Assembly: GCF_019334305.1 (NCBI RefSeq)
Contig: NZ_JAHWGH010000008.1
Coordinates: forward strand, 124,001-188,000
Origin: Rossellomorea orangium
Lineage (GTDB): Bacteria; Bacillota; Bacilli; Bacillales; Bacillaceae_B
Direction of reading: 5' to 3'
DNA length: 64,000 bases
The notes beneath the pieces were generated by a model. That model ran no database searches. It was given only the letters and a program-made list of their open reading frames with translations, and had not been told where the DNA came from. How positions within the stretch are numbered: position 1 is the first letter of the stretch; each line of letters begins with the position of its first letter. Positions 47,291 through 56,502 of the stretch are shown piece by piece. Made by a program: the position numbers and the translations under genes.

Positions 47291-47400
47291 ATTGCGTCAA
47301 AATCGACCGTGATTGCGTCATTATATGATTTATTGCGTCAAAACCGACCGTAATTGCGTCATTATTTTAATTATTGCGTCAAAGTCACCCGCAATTGCGT
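47291..47400. repeat. Iteron-like array of six ATTGCGT(CA) repeats
   Basis: ATTGCGTCA begins at 47291, 47312, 47332, 47353 and 47373, and a sixth truncated ATTGCGT at 47394. Intervals are 21, 20, 21, 20, 21 bp. The 41-bp higher unit alternates a GACCG-containing spacer with an AT-rich spacer. All repeats face the same way. Confidence 0.9.
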
Positions 47401-47517
47401 ATTTTAACAAAAAAAGGAAATTGAGTCCCGTATCTAACCCGCTTCACATCCATAAAACCCCATCTAATCCCCCTTATGTCTTCAATATTCTTTCATGAAT
47501 ATTTAACCAAATACACC

Positions 47518-47545
47518 TTGCAAGATCATTTTTATCCTTTATAAT
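47518..47545 (+). promoter_or_regulatory. Sigma-A-like promoter of the HD-GYP gene
   Basis: TTGCAA, 16-bp spacer, perfect TATAAT, 54 bases before the start codon. Confidence 0.65.
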
Positions 47546-47598
47546 GGAGATACTAGGAAATTTTGTCGAAAAATGAAAGAATTACATAGGAGAATTCT

Positions 47599-48711
47599 AT
47601 GAGGCTTATATCAACTCGGGCTTTAAAACCCGGCATGGTTCTAGCTACAACGGTATATAATATGAGAGGTCAAGCTTTGATTCATGATAACGTTCCTATT
47701 ACAGAACGCATGATTTACAGGTTGAAGGAGCTTAGTATTCAGTATGTCTATATTGAAGACTCTCTTTCCAGTGGAATCCATGTAAAGGGGTCCGTTTCGA
47801 GTAAAGTGCGGCAGCAGGCGATCCAAAATATTGAGACGGCCTTCAATCAAATAAGTACCTCTAAAGAGCAGCCAGGGTTATTTATGATTGAGAATAGTGC
47901 CAAGCAGTTGAAACAGGTGATAGATGTCGTCCTGTCAGAGGTCAAGGCGAACCATGATCTTCTCACCATTTTGACAGATGTGTTTACATATGACTCCTAT
48001 ATTTTTCATCATTCATTCAATGTAACGTTATATACGCTTTCCATCGGGCTTGAACTCAAGCTGTCCCAGAAGCAGCTGGAGCAGCTTGGAGTGGGGGCGA
48101 TCCTTCATGACATCGGCAAGATGCTGGTTCCTGAAGAGATCCTTCTCAAGCCGGGTAAACTCACAGAAGACGAATTCTGTGAAATCAAGAAACATTCGGA
48201 GCATGGCTTTGACATTCTGAGACAGCTTCATTCTGTATCCCTGATCATCGCCCATTGTGCGTACCAGCACCATGAGAGGCTCGATGGCTCCGGTTATCCA
48301 CGGGGGATCAAGGGAGAAGACATTCATCCTTTTGCAAAGATCATCGCTGTGGCCGATGTATTTGACGCCATGACTTCGAATCGAGTTTATAGAAAAGCCA
48401 TGCTTCCTCATCAGGCATTGGAGGTCTTGTATGCGGGTTCTGGATCTCTGTTTGATTCCCAAGTGATCGAAGCCTTCCGTTCATCGGTGGCCATCTATCC
48501 TACTGGAATGATCGTCGAGCTAAATGATGGGAGGAAAGGGATCGTCACCGATCAAAATAAAGGGGTGACGGACAGACCAGTGATCCGTATCATCGAAGTG
48601 GGCGGAGAGGAACTGAATTCTCCTTATCCTTTGGATTTAAGCAAGGAACTGGATAAGGTCATCACAGGCTTTGACCCCGATTATGAACCGCAATCTCTGA
48701 AGATTACATAA
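47599..48711 (+). CDS. HD-GYP domain phosphodiesterase
   Basis: 370 residues. An N-terminal ~110-residue region (LKPGMVLATTVYN) is followed by an HD-GYP domain: HDIGKMLVPEEIL carries the HD pair, then HHERLDGSGYPRG is the GYP signature. Such proteins hydrolyse cyclic di-GMP, tying them to motility or surface lifestyle; enzymatic activity is inferred from intact motifs. TAGGAG precedes the ATG. Confidence 0.9.
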   Translation: MRLISTRALKPGMVLATTVYNMRGQALIHDNVPITERMIYRLKELSIQYVYIEDSLSSGIHVKGSVSSKVRQQAIQNIETAFNQISTSKEQPGLFMIENSAKQLKQVIDVVLSEVKANHDLLTILTDVFTYDSYIFHHSFNVTLYTLSIGLELKLSQKQLEQLGVGAILHDIGKMLVPEEILLKPGKLTEDEFCEIKKHSEHGFDILRQLHSVSLIIAHCAYQHHERLDGSGYPRGIKGEDIHPFAKIIAVADVFDAMTSNRVYRKAMLPHQALEVLYAGSGSLFDSQVIEAFRSSVAIYPTGMIVELNDGRKGIVTDQNKGVTDRPVIRIIEVGGEELNSPYPLDLSKELDKVITGFDPDYEPQSLKIT

Positions 48712-48728
48712 ATTTTTGCGTTAATCTC

Positions 48729-48770
48729 TCCTTACCAAGCATACAAATAGCTTGTAAGGGGGGATTTTTT
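48729..48770 (+). terminator. Hairpin with T run overlapping the yunB start
   Basis: CCTTACCAAGC...GCTTGTAAGG stem, then GGGGATTTTTTT. It looks like the HD-GYP terminator, yet it contains the yunB ribosome site and its T run reaches the TTG start codon. Confidence 0.7.
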
Positions 48771-49534
48771 TGTCAAAGTTCAAAACCTACAAACCCCGAA
48801 GAGGAGGTCCACTGCCTTTTCGACATGTGATGATCATTACATTTTTGTTTTTTATGATCTCAACTGGATTTGGATTATGGATCATTAACAAAGGGTTGAA
48901 ACCGACCCTTCTTGCTTATGCCGAGACACAGACCAGCAGGATTGGTACCCTGGTGATTAATAAAGCGATCAATAAGAAGATTGCCGATGTACTGGATATT
49001 TCGGATATAACCGAAGAAGTGAAGAACCAGGAAGGCGATATCGTTTCGTTTAAATACAATACGCAGACCATCAACAGGGTCCAGGCAGAAATCACGAATC
49101 TGGTCCAACAGAATCTTCAGGAAGCTGAGGCAGGGAATATTGAAAATCTGGAGTTCCTCACTGAAGTGGAAATTGATGAAGGGAAGTCGAAAGCATCGAA
49201 GGGCATTACGTATTCCGTCCCTCTAGGTCAGGCTACGAACAACGTTTTACTCGGAAACCTGGGGCCGAAGATACCCATTCGCTTTCATTCCATCGGTGAC
49301 GTGCGTTCCGATGTGAAAACGACGGTAGAGCAGTTTGGCATCAATAACGCAGTAGTGAAAGTATTTGTGGAGCTTGAAGTAAATGTACAGATCATCATCC
49401 CATTTGCAACGAAAACCGAAACGATCAAGCAGGATATCCTGGTTGCCATGGGAACGGTTCATCTGGATGTACCGCAATTTTATAACAATGGTGGAGGAGA
49501 TTCCGGACCATCCATTGAAATTCCCACAAATTAG
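48770..49534 (+). CDS. yunB: Sporulation protein YunB
   Basis: 254 residues: a short basic cytoplasmic head, one membrane segment (MIITFLFFMISTGFGLWII), then an extracytoplasmic domain with PTLLAYAETQTSRIGTLVIN. It corresponds to B. subtilis YunB, a sigma-E-controlled protein needed for full sporulation. The start is TTG after AAGGGGGGA. The ribosome site lies within the preceding hairpin. Confidence 0.9.
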   Translation: MSKFKTYKPRRGGPLPFRHVMIITFLFFMISTGFGLWIINKGLKPTLLAYAETQTSRIGTLVINKAINKKIADVLDISDITEEVKNQEGDIVSFKYNTQTINRVQAEITNLVQQNLQEAEAGNIENLEFLTEVEIDEGKSKASKGITYSVPLGQATNNVLLGNLGPKIPIRFHSIGDVRSDVKTTVEQFGINNAVVKVFVELEVNVQIIIPFATKTETIKQDILVAMGTVHLDVPQFYNNGGGDSGPSIEIPTN

Positions 49535-49547
49535 TACGGAAAAAAAG

Positions 49548-49576
49548 TTGTCAAAAGAATGATAGTTTGTTATATT
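49548..49576 (+). promoter_or_regulatory. Promoter of the lysine-riboswitch leader
   Basis: TTGTCA, 17-bp spacer, TATATT, about 25 bases ahead of the aptamer. Confidence 0.65.
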
Positions 49577-49599
49577 AATAAAGAAAATTTTATAACACA

Positions 49600-49857
49600 C
49601 CACATCATCAGTCCGATGGGGTAGAGGCGCAGGGTTCAAGAGTAATCTGTTCGAGGATGACAACGAAGAAAACAGATGAAAGGGAATCTTTGCCGAAGTA
49701 AATATGCTTGTCAAAGGGATATTTGCTGGGGTTGTCTTGAAGAAGGATAACACTGTCATTATAGGGAAATCTCTATAATGGGGAGCTACAGATCGTGATG
49801 GAGCACTTACGTTACTAACAAAGGTAATGATAGTTTCTCTATCGTTGCCTTTTTTTA
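49600..49857 (+). promoter_or_regulatory. Lysine riboswitch (L-box) with terminator
   Basis: Aptamer at about 49600-49800 with the L-box landmarks GTAGAGGCGC, AGAGTAATC, AAGGGAATCTTTGCCGAAG, TGCTGGGGTTGTC, CACTGTCATTATAG and GGGGAGCTAC in the expected order. A terminator follows (GGTAATGATAG...CTATCGTTGCC and seven T, 49822-49857). Lysine binding should stop transcription of the following transporter. Confidence 0.93.
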
Positions 49858-49911
49858 TTATCCTCTGTCATGCTACGATGGTTCCCCCCTATCAAATAGG
49901 AGGAGGACACT

Positions 49912-51474
49912 ATGGAAAACACGATTTACTCATTATTACCACCCCTTTTAGCCATTCTTATGGTTATACTCACAAGACGGGTCCTGCTTTCATTGGGAGT
50001 AGGGATTGTCGCATCTGCCTTTCTGTTGGCGGATTTATCAATACCCAAAACATTCAGCTTTATATGGGACGCCTTTAAGGGTATCTTTGTCGCAGATGGC
50101 GGACTGAATACCTGGAATGTCTACATCATTTTCTTCTTACTCATTCTCGGTGTTATCACGGCATTTGTGAATATCTCAGGCGGAAGCCGCGCGTTCGGTG
50201 AATGGGCGATGAAACGAGTGAAGACAAGGCAGGGTGCACAGCTTCTGGCTGCGGTATTAGGTATCATCATTTTTATTGACGACTATTTCAATGCCCTTGC
50301 TGTCGGTCAGGTTTCAAGGCCCATCACCGACCGTCACAGAATTTCACGAGCAAAATTAGCCTATATCATTGATTCAACATCGGCTCCGATCTGTGTTGTT
50401 TCACCTATTTCCAGCTGGGGAGCTTATATTATCGGGATCATCGGTTCGATTCTTACTGCTCACAGTATCACGGAATATACGGCATTTTCAGCTTTCATTC
50501 AAATGATCCCGATGAACCTTTACGTATGGGCAGCAGTCTTACTTGTTGTAATGGTTGCCTATAAGGGTCTTGATTTCGGTAAAATGAAAGAGCATGAAGT
50601 ACGTGCCATTGAAACCGGAGATCTTTATGATCCCGGCAAAGAAATTCCCGGTGAATTGAAAAACGATCTTCCAGTCAGCTCAAAAGGATCTGTGGGCGAT
50701 CTTGTCTGGCCGATTGTGGCTCTTGTCATCGGTACAGTTTCCATGATGCTATGGACTGGTTATCAAGCGGTGGGATCCTTTGATCTACTGCCTATTTTTG
50801 AAAATACGGATGTTACCAAATCGTTACTATACGGTGGATTATTCGGACTTGTGGTTGCCCTGATCTTCTTCCTTCGCCAAGTAAGCCTAAAAGGAATTGA
50901 AGGAAGTGCTCTAGGAACGGCTGTACTGGAAGGAATCAAGTCCATGCTTCCGGCTGTTTACATCCTGATCTTTGCCTGGACCATCGTCACTCTTATCGAC
51001 CAATTGCAAACAGGAACGTATCTTGCCGGTCTGGTAGAGCAATCTAACCTACCGATGCAGGCACTGCCGGTCATTTTATTCCTTGTTGCCGGAATCATGG
51101 CCTTCTCAACGGGAACATCCTGGGGATCGTTCGGGATTCTCCTGCCAATCGCCGGAGAAATTGCTGCAGCGTCAGATGTAACGATCTTACTTCCTGCCAT
51201 GGCAGCGGTGCTTGCGGGATCTGTTCTGGGTGACCACTGTTCACCGATCTCAGACACGACGATCCTTTCCTCTACAGGTGCAGGAAGCAACCATATCGAT
51301 CACGTCATCACGCAGCTTCCATATGCGATTATTGGTGCGGTAGTAGCCGCAATCGGTTACCTGGTATTAGGATTTACGGGAAGCACCATCCTTGGACTCG
51401 TGGTTGTCATCATTTTAATTCTGGCAATCGCATTTCTGTTCGGTGAAAAAGCAAAGCCTGCATCTGCAGAATAA
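49912..51474 (+). CDS. NhaC-family transporter, probable lysine importer
   Basis: 520-residue carrier of the NhaC superfamily with about 11-12 helices. Hallmarks are FIDDYFNALAVG, STSAPICVVSPISSWG and the repeat TGTSWGSFG with GDHCSPISDTTILSS. Generic annotation would be Na+/H+ antiporter, but the lysine riboswitch directly upstream argues for lysine transport, as proposed for the LysW group by comparative genomics. AGGAGGAC precedes the ATG. Single-gene unit. The cargo is inferred. Confidence 0.88.
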   Translation: MENTIYSLLPPLLAILMVILTRRVLLSLGVGIVASAFLLADLSIPKTFSFIWDAFKGIFVADGGLNTWNVYIIFFLLILGVITAFVNISGGSRAFGEWAMKRVKTRQGAQLLAAVLGIIIFIDDYFNALAVGQVSRPITDRHRISRAKLAYIIDSTSAPICVVSPISSWGAYIIGIIGSILTAHSITEYTAFSAFIQMIPMNLYVWAAVLLVVMVAYKGLDFGKMKEHEVRAIETGDLYDPGKEIPGELKNDLPVSSKGSVGDLVWPIVALVIGTVSMMLWTGYQAVGSFDLLPIFENTDVTKSLLYGGLFGLVVALIFFLRQVSLKGIEGSALGTAVLEGIKSMLPAVYILIFAWTIVTLIDQLQTGTYLAGLVEQSNLPMQALPVILFLVAGIMAFSTGTSWGSFGILLPIAGEIAAASDVTILLPAMAAVLAGSVLGDHCSPISDTTILSSTGAGSNHIDHVITQLPYAIIGAVVAAIGYLVLGFTGSTILGLVVVIILILAIAFLFGEKAKPASAE

Positions 51475-51485
51475 TGGAAATGAAG

Positions 51486-51519
51486 ACCAGAAGCCAACCG
51501 GCTTCTGGTTTTTTTTCTT
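51486..51519 (+). terminator. Rho-independent terminator after the lysine transporter
   Basis: ACCAGAAGCC...GGCTTCTGGT stem and eight T. Confidence 0.9.
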
Positions 51520-51645
51520 GTATGGAGGATGAATTCACTTTATGATTCTATCGCCTCCCATTCTCCAAATTCCGACAAAATTCTTATAGTGAAATAGTAC
51601 TGCCGGATTTTTGTGAAATTCTTATGAAATCACTAAAATAAAGCT

Positions 51646-51674
51646 TTGACAATTGTCCCGGAACTAGCTATACT
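51646..51674 (+). promoter_or_regulatory. Sigma-A promoter of the NSS transporter operon
   Basis: TTGACA, 17-bp spacer, TATACT. Confidence 0.8.
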
Positions 51675-51758
51675 GACTTTAGATTATAAATAATCTGAAA
51701 ATATAAAAATTTCAAATACCTATTAAATGGTAGTTGGAAAGAACTAGGGGGGAACAGC

Positions 51759-53285
51759 ATGGAAAATCGTGCACAGTTTGGTACACGGGCAGGATTTATT
51801 CTAGCTGCTGTCGGATCGGCAATCGGTCTAGGGAACATTTGGCGTTTCCCGGCAGTAGCGTATGAAAATGGCGGGGGAGCATTCTTCATTCCTTATTTAT
51901 TCGCTCTTTTGACAGCAGGGATTCCATTATTAGTACTTGAGTTTACAATCGGTCATAAGTACCGTGGTTCAGCACCTTTATCTTATTTCCGTCTTAATAA
52001 GAAAACAGAATGGCTTGGCTGGTGGCAGGTATTAATTGCCTTCGTCATCTCCACCTATTATGCCGTCATTATCGCCTGGGCGATGTCGTACAGCGTATTT
52101 TCTTTCAACTTAGGTTGGGGAAAGGATACAGAATCCTTCCTGTTCAGCGATTATTTAAAACTTTCGGTTGATGCAGGTCAGACGGGAAGCGTGGTTCCAG
52201 GAGTATTCATCCCGCTTGTCATCGTATGGGCCGTAACACTTGGTATCCTTTTCAAAGGAGTAAAGAAAGGGATCGAAGTAGCGAATAAAATCTTTATTCC
52301 AGCACTTGTTATCTTATTCTTAATTATTGTTGTTCGCGCTTTAACGTTACCTGGGGCGATGGATGGACTTGATGCATTCTTCAAACCTGACTTCAGCAAA
52401 ATCGCTGATCCTGGCGTTTGGGTGGCAGCATACGGGCAAATATTCTTCAGCTTATCCATTGCCTTTGCCATCATGATCACGTACTCAAGTTATCTTCCGA
52501 AAAAATCGGATATTACGAACAATGCCTTCATCACTGGCTTCAGTAACTCAGGCTTTGAATTATTGGCCGGTATCGGGGTGTTTGCCGCATTAGGTTTCAT
52601 GGCTCAATCGCAAGGTGTTGGTGTGCAGGAAGTAGTAAGTGGCGGCGTAGGACTAGCGTTTGTCGTCTTCCCACAGATCATTAACGAATTCCCGGCATTC
52701 AACGAAGTATTTGGTTTCTTATTCTTTGCTTCGCTGGTCCTTGCCGGTCTGTCATCATTGATTTCCATATCGGAAACCTATGTAGCAGCCGTTTCGGAGA
52801 AATTCGGGATTTCACGTAATAAAGCCGTACTATTCGGAGGCGGACTTTCAGCCATCGTCTCTATTCTTTTCGCCACACAGGGCGGACTATTGTTCCTGGA
52901 TGTAGCAGATTACTTCATTAATCAATTCGGAGTGGCGTTTGTAGGATTAGTGGAAGTGGTAGTAATAGCCTGGTTCCTTCGCAAACTGGGAGCATTCCAA
53001 TCCCATGCGAATGGAATTTCTGATATCCAGCTTGGTGCATGGTGGAAAGTATGTTTAGGTGTTATCACACCGATAGTCCTTGGTTGGATGATGTTTGGAT
53101 TATTCAAAATGAATTTACTGAAAGAATTTGAAACGGAAACGGGTAACTACGGAGGGTATTCCGATACATTCGTAATGTACAGTGGATGGTTTGTAGCTGC
53201 ATTTGCGATTATTGTAGGAGTCGCTTTCGGATTTAAACGCTGGCACTCCAAGACAGAAGCGGAAAGCTATAAGGAGGTAAGCTAA
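51759..53285 (+). CDS. Sodium-dependent amino-acid transporter, NSS (SNF) family
   Basis: 508-residue LeuT-fold symporter. The first helix has GTRAGFILAAVGSAIGLGNI followed by WRFPAVAYENGGGAFFIPY, the Na+ and substrate site of the family. About 12 helices are visible. Because the next gene is a MetS-type small subunit, it probably imports methionine and/or alanine, as the MetPS system does in Corynebacterium. AGGGGGGA precedes the ATG. Strong promoter upstream; no riboswitch seen. Confidence 0.92.
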   Translation: MENRAQFGTRAGFILAAVGSAIGLGNIWRFPAVAYENGGGAFFIPYLFALLTAGIPLLVLEFTIGHKYRGSAPLSYFRLNKKTEWLGWWQVLIAFVISTYYAVIIAWAMSYSVFSFNLGWGKDTESFLFSDYLKLSVDAGQTGSVVPGVFIPLVIVWAVTLGILFKGVKKGIEVANKIFIPALVILFLIIVVRALTLPGAMDGLDAFFKPDFSKIADPGVWVAAYGQIFFSLSIAFAIMITYSSYLPKKSDITNNAFITGFSNSGFELLAGIGVFAALGFMAQSQGVGVQEVVSGGVGLAFVVFPQIINEFPAFNEVFGFLFFASLVLAGLSSLISISETYVAAVSEKFGISRNKAVLFGGGLSAIVSILFATQGGLLFLDVADYFINQFGVAFVGLVEVVVIAWFLRKLGAFQSHANGISDIQLGAWWKVCLGVITPIVLGWMMFGLFKMNLLKEFETETGNYGGYSDTFVMYSGWFVAAFAIIVGVAFGFKRWHSKTEAESYKEVS

Positions 53286-53286
53286 C

Positions 53287-53394
53287 ATGACTGGAAGTGC
53301 AATTGCAATGATGGTGGTCGGAATGGTCATCATTTGGGGAGGATTAGCAGCTAGTATCATGAACGCTGTTTCCAAATCGAAGAAACAGGTATAA
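53287..53394 (+). CDS. MetS-type small subunit of NSS transporter (35 aa)
   Basis: A 35-residue frame starting one base after the transporter stop: MTGSAIAMMVVGMVIIWGGL and a basic end SKSKKQV. It is a single membrane helix with a positive C-terminus, the pattern of the methionine/alanine-import small subunit family. AAGGAGGTAAGC at the end of the transporter gene is its ribosome site. Required for transport in the MetPS paradigm; here inferred. Confidence 0.85.
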   Translation: MTGSAIAMMVVGMVIIWGGLAASIMNAVSKSKKQV

Positions 53395-53400
53395 AGGAAG

Positions 53401-53436
53401 AAGCAGACGATGGATCCTCCATTGTCTGCTTTTTTA
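53401..53436. terminator. Two-way terminator between MetS-type gene and lytH
   Basis: AAGCAGAC...GTCTGCTT stem with T tract; it overlaps the end of lytH. Confidence 0.85.
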
Positions 53437-54438
53437 ATGTTTCCTGCTTTCGATTCTGTCCTGGCGCTCCCACATTCGTAGATGGGGATACGGATCAAAC
53501 GACCATTCTGTCAGGCCGTTATCCTTGTACATACCGTAATGCAAATGGGGAGGGAATTTTCCTGACGTTCCCGGAGGTCCATAACCCGAACTTCCGACCC
53601 CGCCGATTACCATGCCCGGCTCGACCACCTGTCCTACATGAAGATCTTTGGCAAAGCCACTCAAGTGGGCGAAGTAGTGATACGTGTTATTGATGTCACG
53701 GATCCCAATGCGCCAGCCTCCATAACGGTTCCAGCCTTTCATCTCGATGATGCCGTATGAGGTGGCTCTCACCGGTACACCATAATCAGCGAATAGGTCC
53801 GTCCCTTCATGGATCCGTCTTCCACCCCAACCACGGGCATCTCCCCACGTGTTCCGGTAACTATAGTTAAATCTCAGGGGAAGGGGAAAGGCTTTTTTAT
53901 TCAAATGAATCGTTCCGTATTGTTTATATATTTTGGCATTTCCCATGATGATACTGACGGTTTTATCCCGTTTGTAATAATCCCAAAGTGCCAGCTTGAA
54001 GTTATCGCGATCGATACCATATCTCAGTATGAAGTCTGTTAAGGAAGCAAGAATATCTTCATCATTTTTCAGACTTGCTTTCCCATCCAGGTCTCCGTCC
54101 CGGCCGATTCCATTGAATAGTGCAATGGTTTCCGGATTCTCATCATCAGAGCGTGGATTCAGAGGGCCAATCCACTTTTCGGGTTCCATATAAATTGAGA
54201 TATAAGAAGAAGGCTTTTCTCTATCTTTCCGGGCGAACCGGAGACTTCGTTCATATTGATCAATGGCAGCTAAGTAGTACCAGGGAATATGAGTCAAGGC
54301 CTCGCTCTTTTGAAACAATTCCATTCTTTTGGTGTATATCTGCTCATCCGTAAGCTTTTCTGCTGCAAAGCCCTGAGTTGGACTTATCACGAAGGAGAAA
54401 AGGACAATGAGTATGACCAATCTTTTGTACAAAATCAT
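53434..54438 (-). CDS. lytH: Sporulation L-Ala-D-Glu endopeptidase LytH (M23)
   Basis: 334 residues with a signal/anchor (LVILIVLFSFVISPTQGFA), a helical middle and a C-terminal M23 metallopeptidase with HEGTD and HLH zinc motifs (GRRIHEGTDLFADYG; PPHLHYGMY). In B. subtilis LytH trims cortex peptidoglycan side chains to single alanines under sigma-K. It keeps its place next to lipA. Convergent with the NSS operon. Confidence 0.92.
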   Translation of the reverse strand: MILYKRLVILIVLFSFVISPTQGFAAEKLTDEQIYTKRMELFQKSEALTHIPWYYLAAIDQYERSLRFARKDREKPSSYISIYMEPEKWIGPLNPRSDDENPETIALFNGIGRDGDLDGKASLKNDEDILASLTDFILRYGIDRDNFKLALWDYYKRDKTVSIIMGNAKIYKQYGTIHLNKKAFPLPLRFNYSYRNTWGDARGWGGRRIHEGTDLFADYGVPVRATSYGIIEMKGWNRYGGWRIGIRDINNTYHYFAHLSGFAKDLHVGQVVEPGMVIGGVGSSGYGPPGTSGKFPPHLHYGMYKDNGLTEWSFDPYPHLRMWERQDRIESRKH

Positions 54439-54656
54439 CCCTCCATTTTTAGGGGCCTATTTGTAGTTTGTATCGTTCATCGGGATTCATAATCATCAAT
54501 AAATGGTAATAGGGTATCGCATGCTTGTTTTCACTTTTTTAGTATGATAAAGTGACAAAAGAAGTATATTGATGATGGCTTTTTTACATAGGATGAACGA
54601 TACAGCGTTTCACTCTTTGCCTAAGTCAGAATTATTTAGGATTGGAGATGAGGGGT

Positions 54657-55574
54657 ATGAGCAAGAAAGATGAACATATTCGTAAACCGGATTGGCTTAA
54701 AATTAAGCTGAATACGAACGATAATTATATGGGCTTGAAAAAAATGATGCGTGAAAACAATCTTCATACTGTTTGTGAAGAGGCTCGCTGTCCGAATATT
54801 CATGAGTGCTGGGGAACAAGACGTACGGCAACTTTCATGATCCTGGGAGATATTTGTACACGTGCCTGCCGTTTTTGTGCGGTTAAAACAGGTCTACCAA
54901 CTGAATTGGATCTTAAAGAACCAGAACGTGTTGCGGTTTCCGTACAATTAATGAATCTGAAGCACGTGGTTATTACGGCTGTTGCCCGTGATGACTTAAA
55001 AGACGGCGGATCACAAGTCTTTGCTGAAACCGTTCGAGCCATTCGTCGTAAGAGTCCTTTCACTTCCATTGAAGTACTGCCTTCAGATATGGGAGGGGTT
55101 TTTGATAATATTAAAACATTAATGGACGCAAAGCCCGACATCATGAATTACAATGTCGAAACGGTCCGCCGCCTGACTCCAAGAGTTCGAGCACGTGCGA
55201 CCTATGATCGTACATTGGAATTCCTGCGCCGTGCAAAAGAACTGAATCCTGATATTCCGACAAAATCAAGCATCATGGTTGGTCTTGGGGAAACGAAGGA
55301 AGAAATTCTTGAAACGATGGATGATTTACGCGCCAATCATGTTGATATTGTGACTTTGGGTCAATATCTGCAACCATCGAAGAAACACTTGAAGGTTCAA
55401 AAGTATTACCATCCAGATGAATTTGCCGAACTCCGTGAAGCCGCTATGGAAAAAGGCTTCAGCCACTGTGAAGCAGGACCGCTTGTCCGTTCTTCTTACC
55501 ATGCCGACGAGCAGGTAAACGCAGCAGCCAAAGCAAGACAAGCCAAAGGTGAGCAGGAAGTTCAAAACGCATAA
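54657..55574 (+). CDS. lipA: Lipoyl synthase
   Basis: 305-residue radical-SAM enzyme that inserts two sulphurs into octanoyl groups. It has the auxiliary cluster [12 protein letters not shown] (CX4CX5C) and the radical-[11 protein letters not shown] (CX3CX2C), plus the C-terminal RSSYHADEQ serine motif. The frame opens at TTG 54642, but GAGGGGT and the conserved start favour ATG 54657. It supplies lipoate for GcvH and other carriers. Monocistronic. Confidence 0.96.
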   Translation: MSKKDEHIRKPDWLKIKLNTNDNYMGLKKMMRENNLHTVCEEARCPNIHECWGTRRTATFMILGDICTRACRFCAVKTGLPTELDLKEPERVAVSVQLMNLKHVVITAVARDDLKDGGSQVFAETVRAIRRKSPFTSIEVLPSDMGGVFDNIKTLMDAKPDIMNYNVETVRRLTPRVRARATYDRTLEFLRRAKELNPDIPTKSSIMVGLGETKEEILETMDDLRANHVDIVTLGQYLQPSKKHLKVQKYYHPDEFAELREAAMEKGFSHCEAGPLVRSSYHADEQVNAAAKARQAKGEQEVQNA

Positions 55575-55588
55575 TTTCACATAACAAG

Positions 55589-55635
55589 AAAAGGACTGAC
55601 CTGTCGGAGTTGCACTCTTACAGTCAGTCCTTTTT
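55589..55635. terminator. Two-way terminator between lipA and yutC
   Basis: AAAGGACTGAC...GTCAGTCCTTT stem with T on one side and A on the other. Confidence 0.82.
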
Positions 55636-55649
55636 GTAGCAGATGGAGA

Positions 55650-56381
55650 TTAATCCATCATTTTATCAGTACCTGTATCAGTGTAGTCATTACGTTTCTG
55701 ACGGTCCATGTTGATTTTATGGGTGTCATCGTCACGCATTTCGTACTGATCAGATGTCATTTCGCCGTTGGCATTCTCTCCGGAATCGACATTTCTTCCT
55801 TGTGGAGAATCTTTCAGCATTAGGTTGATGGTGTCGTCAATGGCTGTATTGGCGTTTTTGCTGTCACTATCCATTTTGGCCAGGTTTTCGACATTCCGCA
55901 TCAAAGACTTATCATCGGTCACATAGACATGGTACCAGCGTGGGATGACGGACATGGCCGTTTTCTTTACCTGATCGGCTACTTCAAAACGGCCGTCTTT
56001 ATCTTTTTTGTCGGTCACATAGGAGACAAGAACTTCTTCGTCCGTCACAAGGGTAGAGCAATCTTTCACGTCAGGAAGAGCGACACTCATCTTGCTGATG
56101 CTGTCTGCTACCTGTTCGCGATTGATGCTGTACATATCCTTCCTGGAGATGTTTTGACCACCGGTGGGACTTTTCTGCTGTCGGACGTAACCGAAGTCTT
56201 CCCCTCTGTGGGCTCCTTTTTTGGTCCAGCTGTCTTCGTTATACAGGTCTTCCCTGTCCCTGACGTTGATTGTATTTCCATTCTCGTGGAACATTTCTTC
56301 ATTGGCCGTGTCAATGCCATTACAGGCAGTTCCGATTAGCGTAATGCTCAGAACCGTCGTACCTAGAATTAATTTATTCAA
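55650..56381 (-). CDS. yutC: YhcN/YlaJ-family sporulation lipoprotein YutC
   Basis: 243 residues. A short signal ends in GTAC with Cys20, a relaxed lipobox. The core YVTDKKDKDGRFEVADQVKK to VIPRWYHVYVTDD matches the YhcN/YlaJ family of spore-membrane lipoproteins. It is very hydrophilic with an Asp-rich tail. The frame extends to a GTG at 56390 inside the ribosome site AGGGGGTG; the TTG at 56381 is the better start. Next to lipA as in B. subtilis. Confidence 0.85.
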   Translation of the reverse strand: MNKLILGTTVLSITLIGTACNGIDTANEEMFHENGNTINVRDREDLYNEDSWTKKGAHRGEDFGYVRQQKSPTGGQNISRKDMYSINREQVADSISKMSVALPDVKDCSTLVTDEEVLVSYVTDKKDKDGRFEVADQVKKTAMSVIPRWYHVYVTDDKSLMRNVENLAKMDSDSKNANTAIDDTINLMLKDSPQGRNVDSGENANGEMTSDQYEMRDDDTHKINMDRQKRNDYTDTGTDKMMD

Positions 56382-56502
56382 CTTAAACACCCCCTATTTG
56401 ATAGGGTGACCATCTCGTATGGTAATTTTTCATAGAAATTAATGGACAATCCGTTATAATTTAAGATAAGGAAACGAAAGTGGGTGGACAGAGGTGATTT
56501 GC

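Larger units (their letters stand above)
47142..47598. other. Gene-free stretch before the HD-GYP gene
   Basis: Contains the yunC terminator, the ATTGCGTCA array (47291-47400) and a sigma-A-like promoter TTGCAA (47518-47523), 16-bp spacer, TATAAT (47540-47545). No small gene is supported. Confidence 0.6.

Noticed and set aside
47291..47400. CRISPR array
   Set aside because: Repeats of 7-9 bp at 20/21-bp steps with related spacers; no cas genes in the window.
49540..49911. Purine or T-box leader for the NhaC-type gene
   Set aside because: Order of motifs fits the lysine riboswitch; no T-box TGG sequence or purine core was seen.
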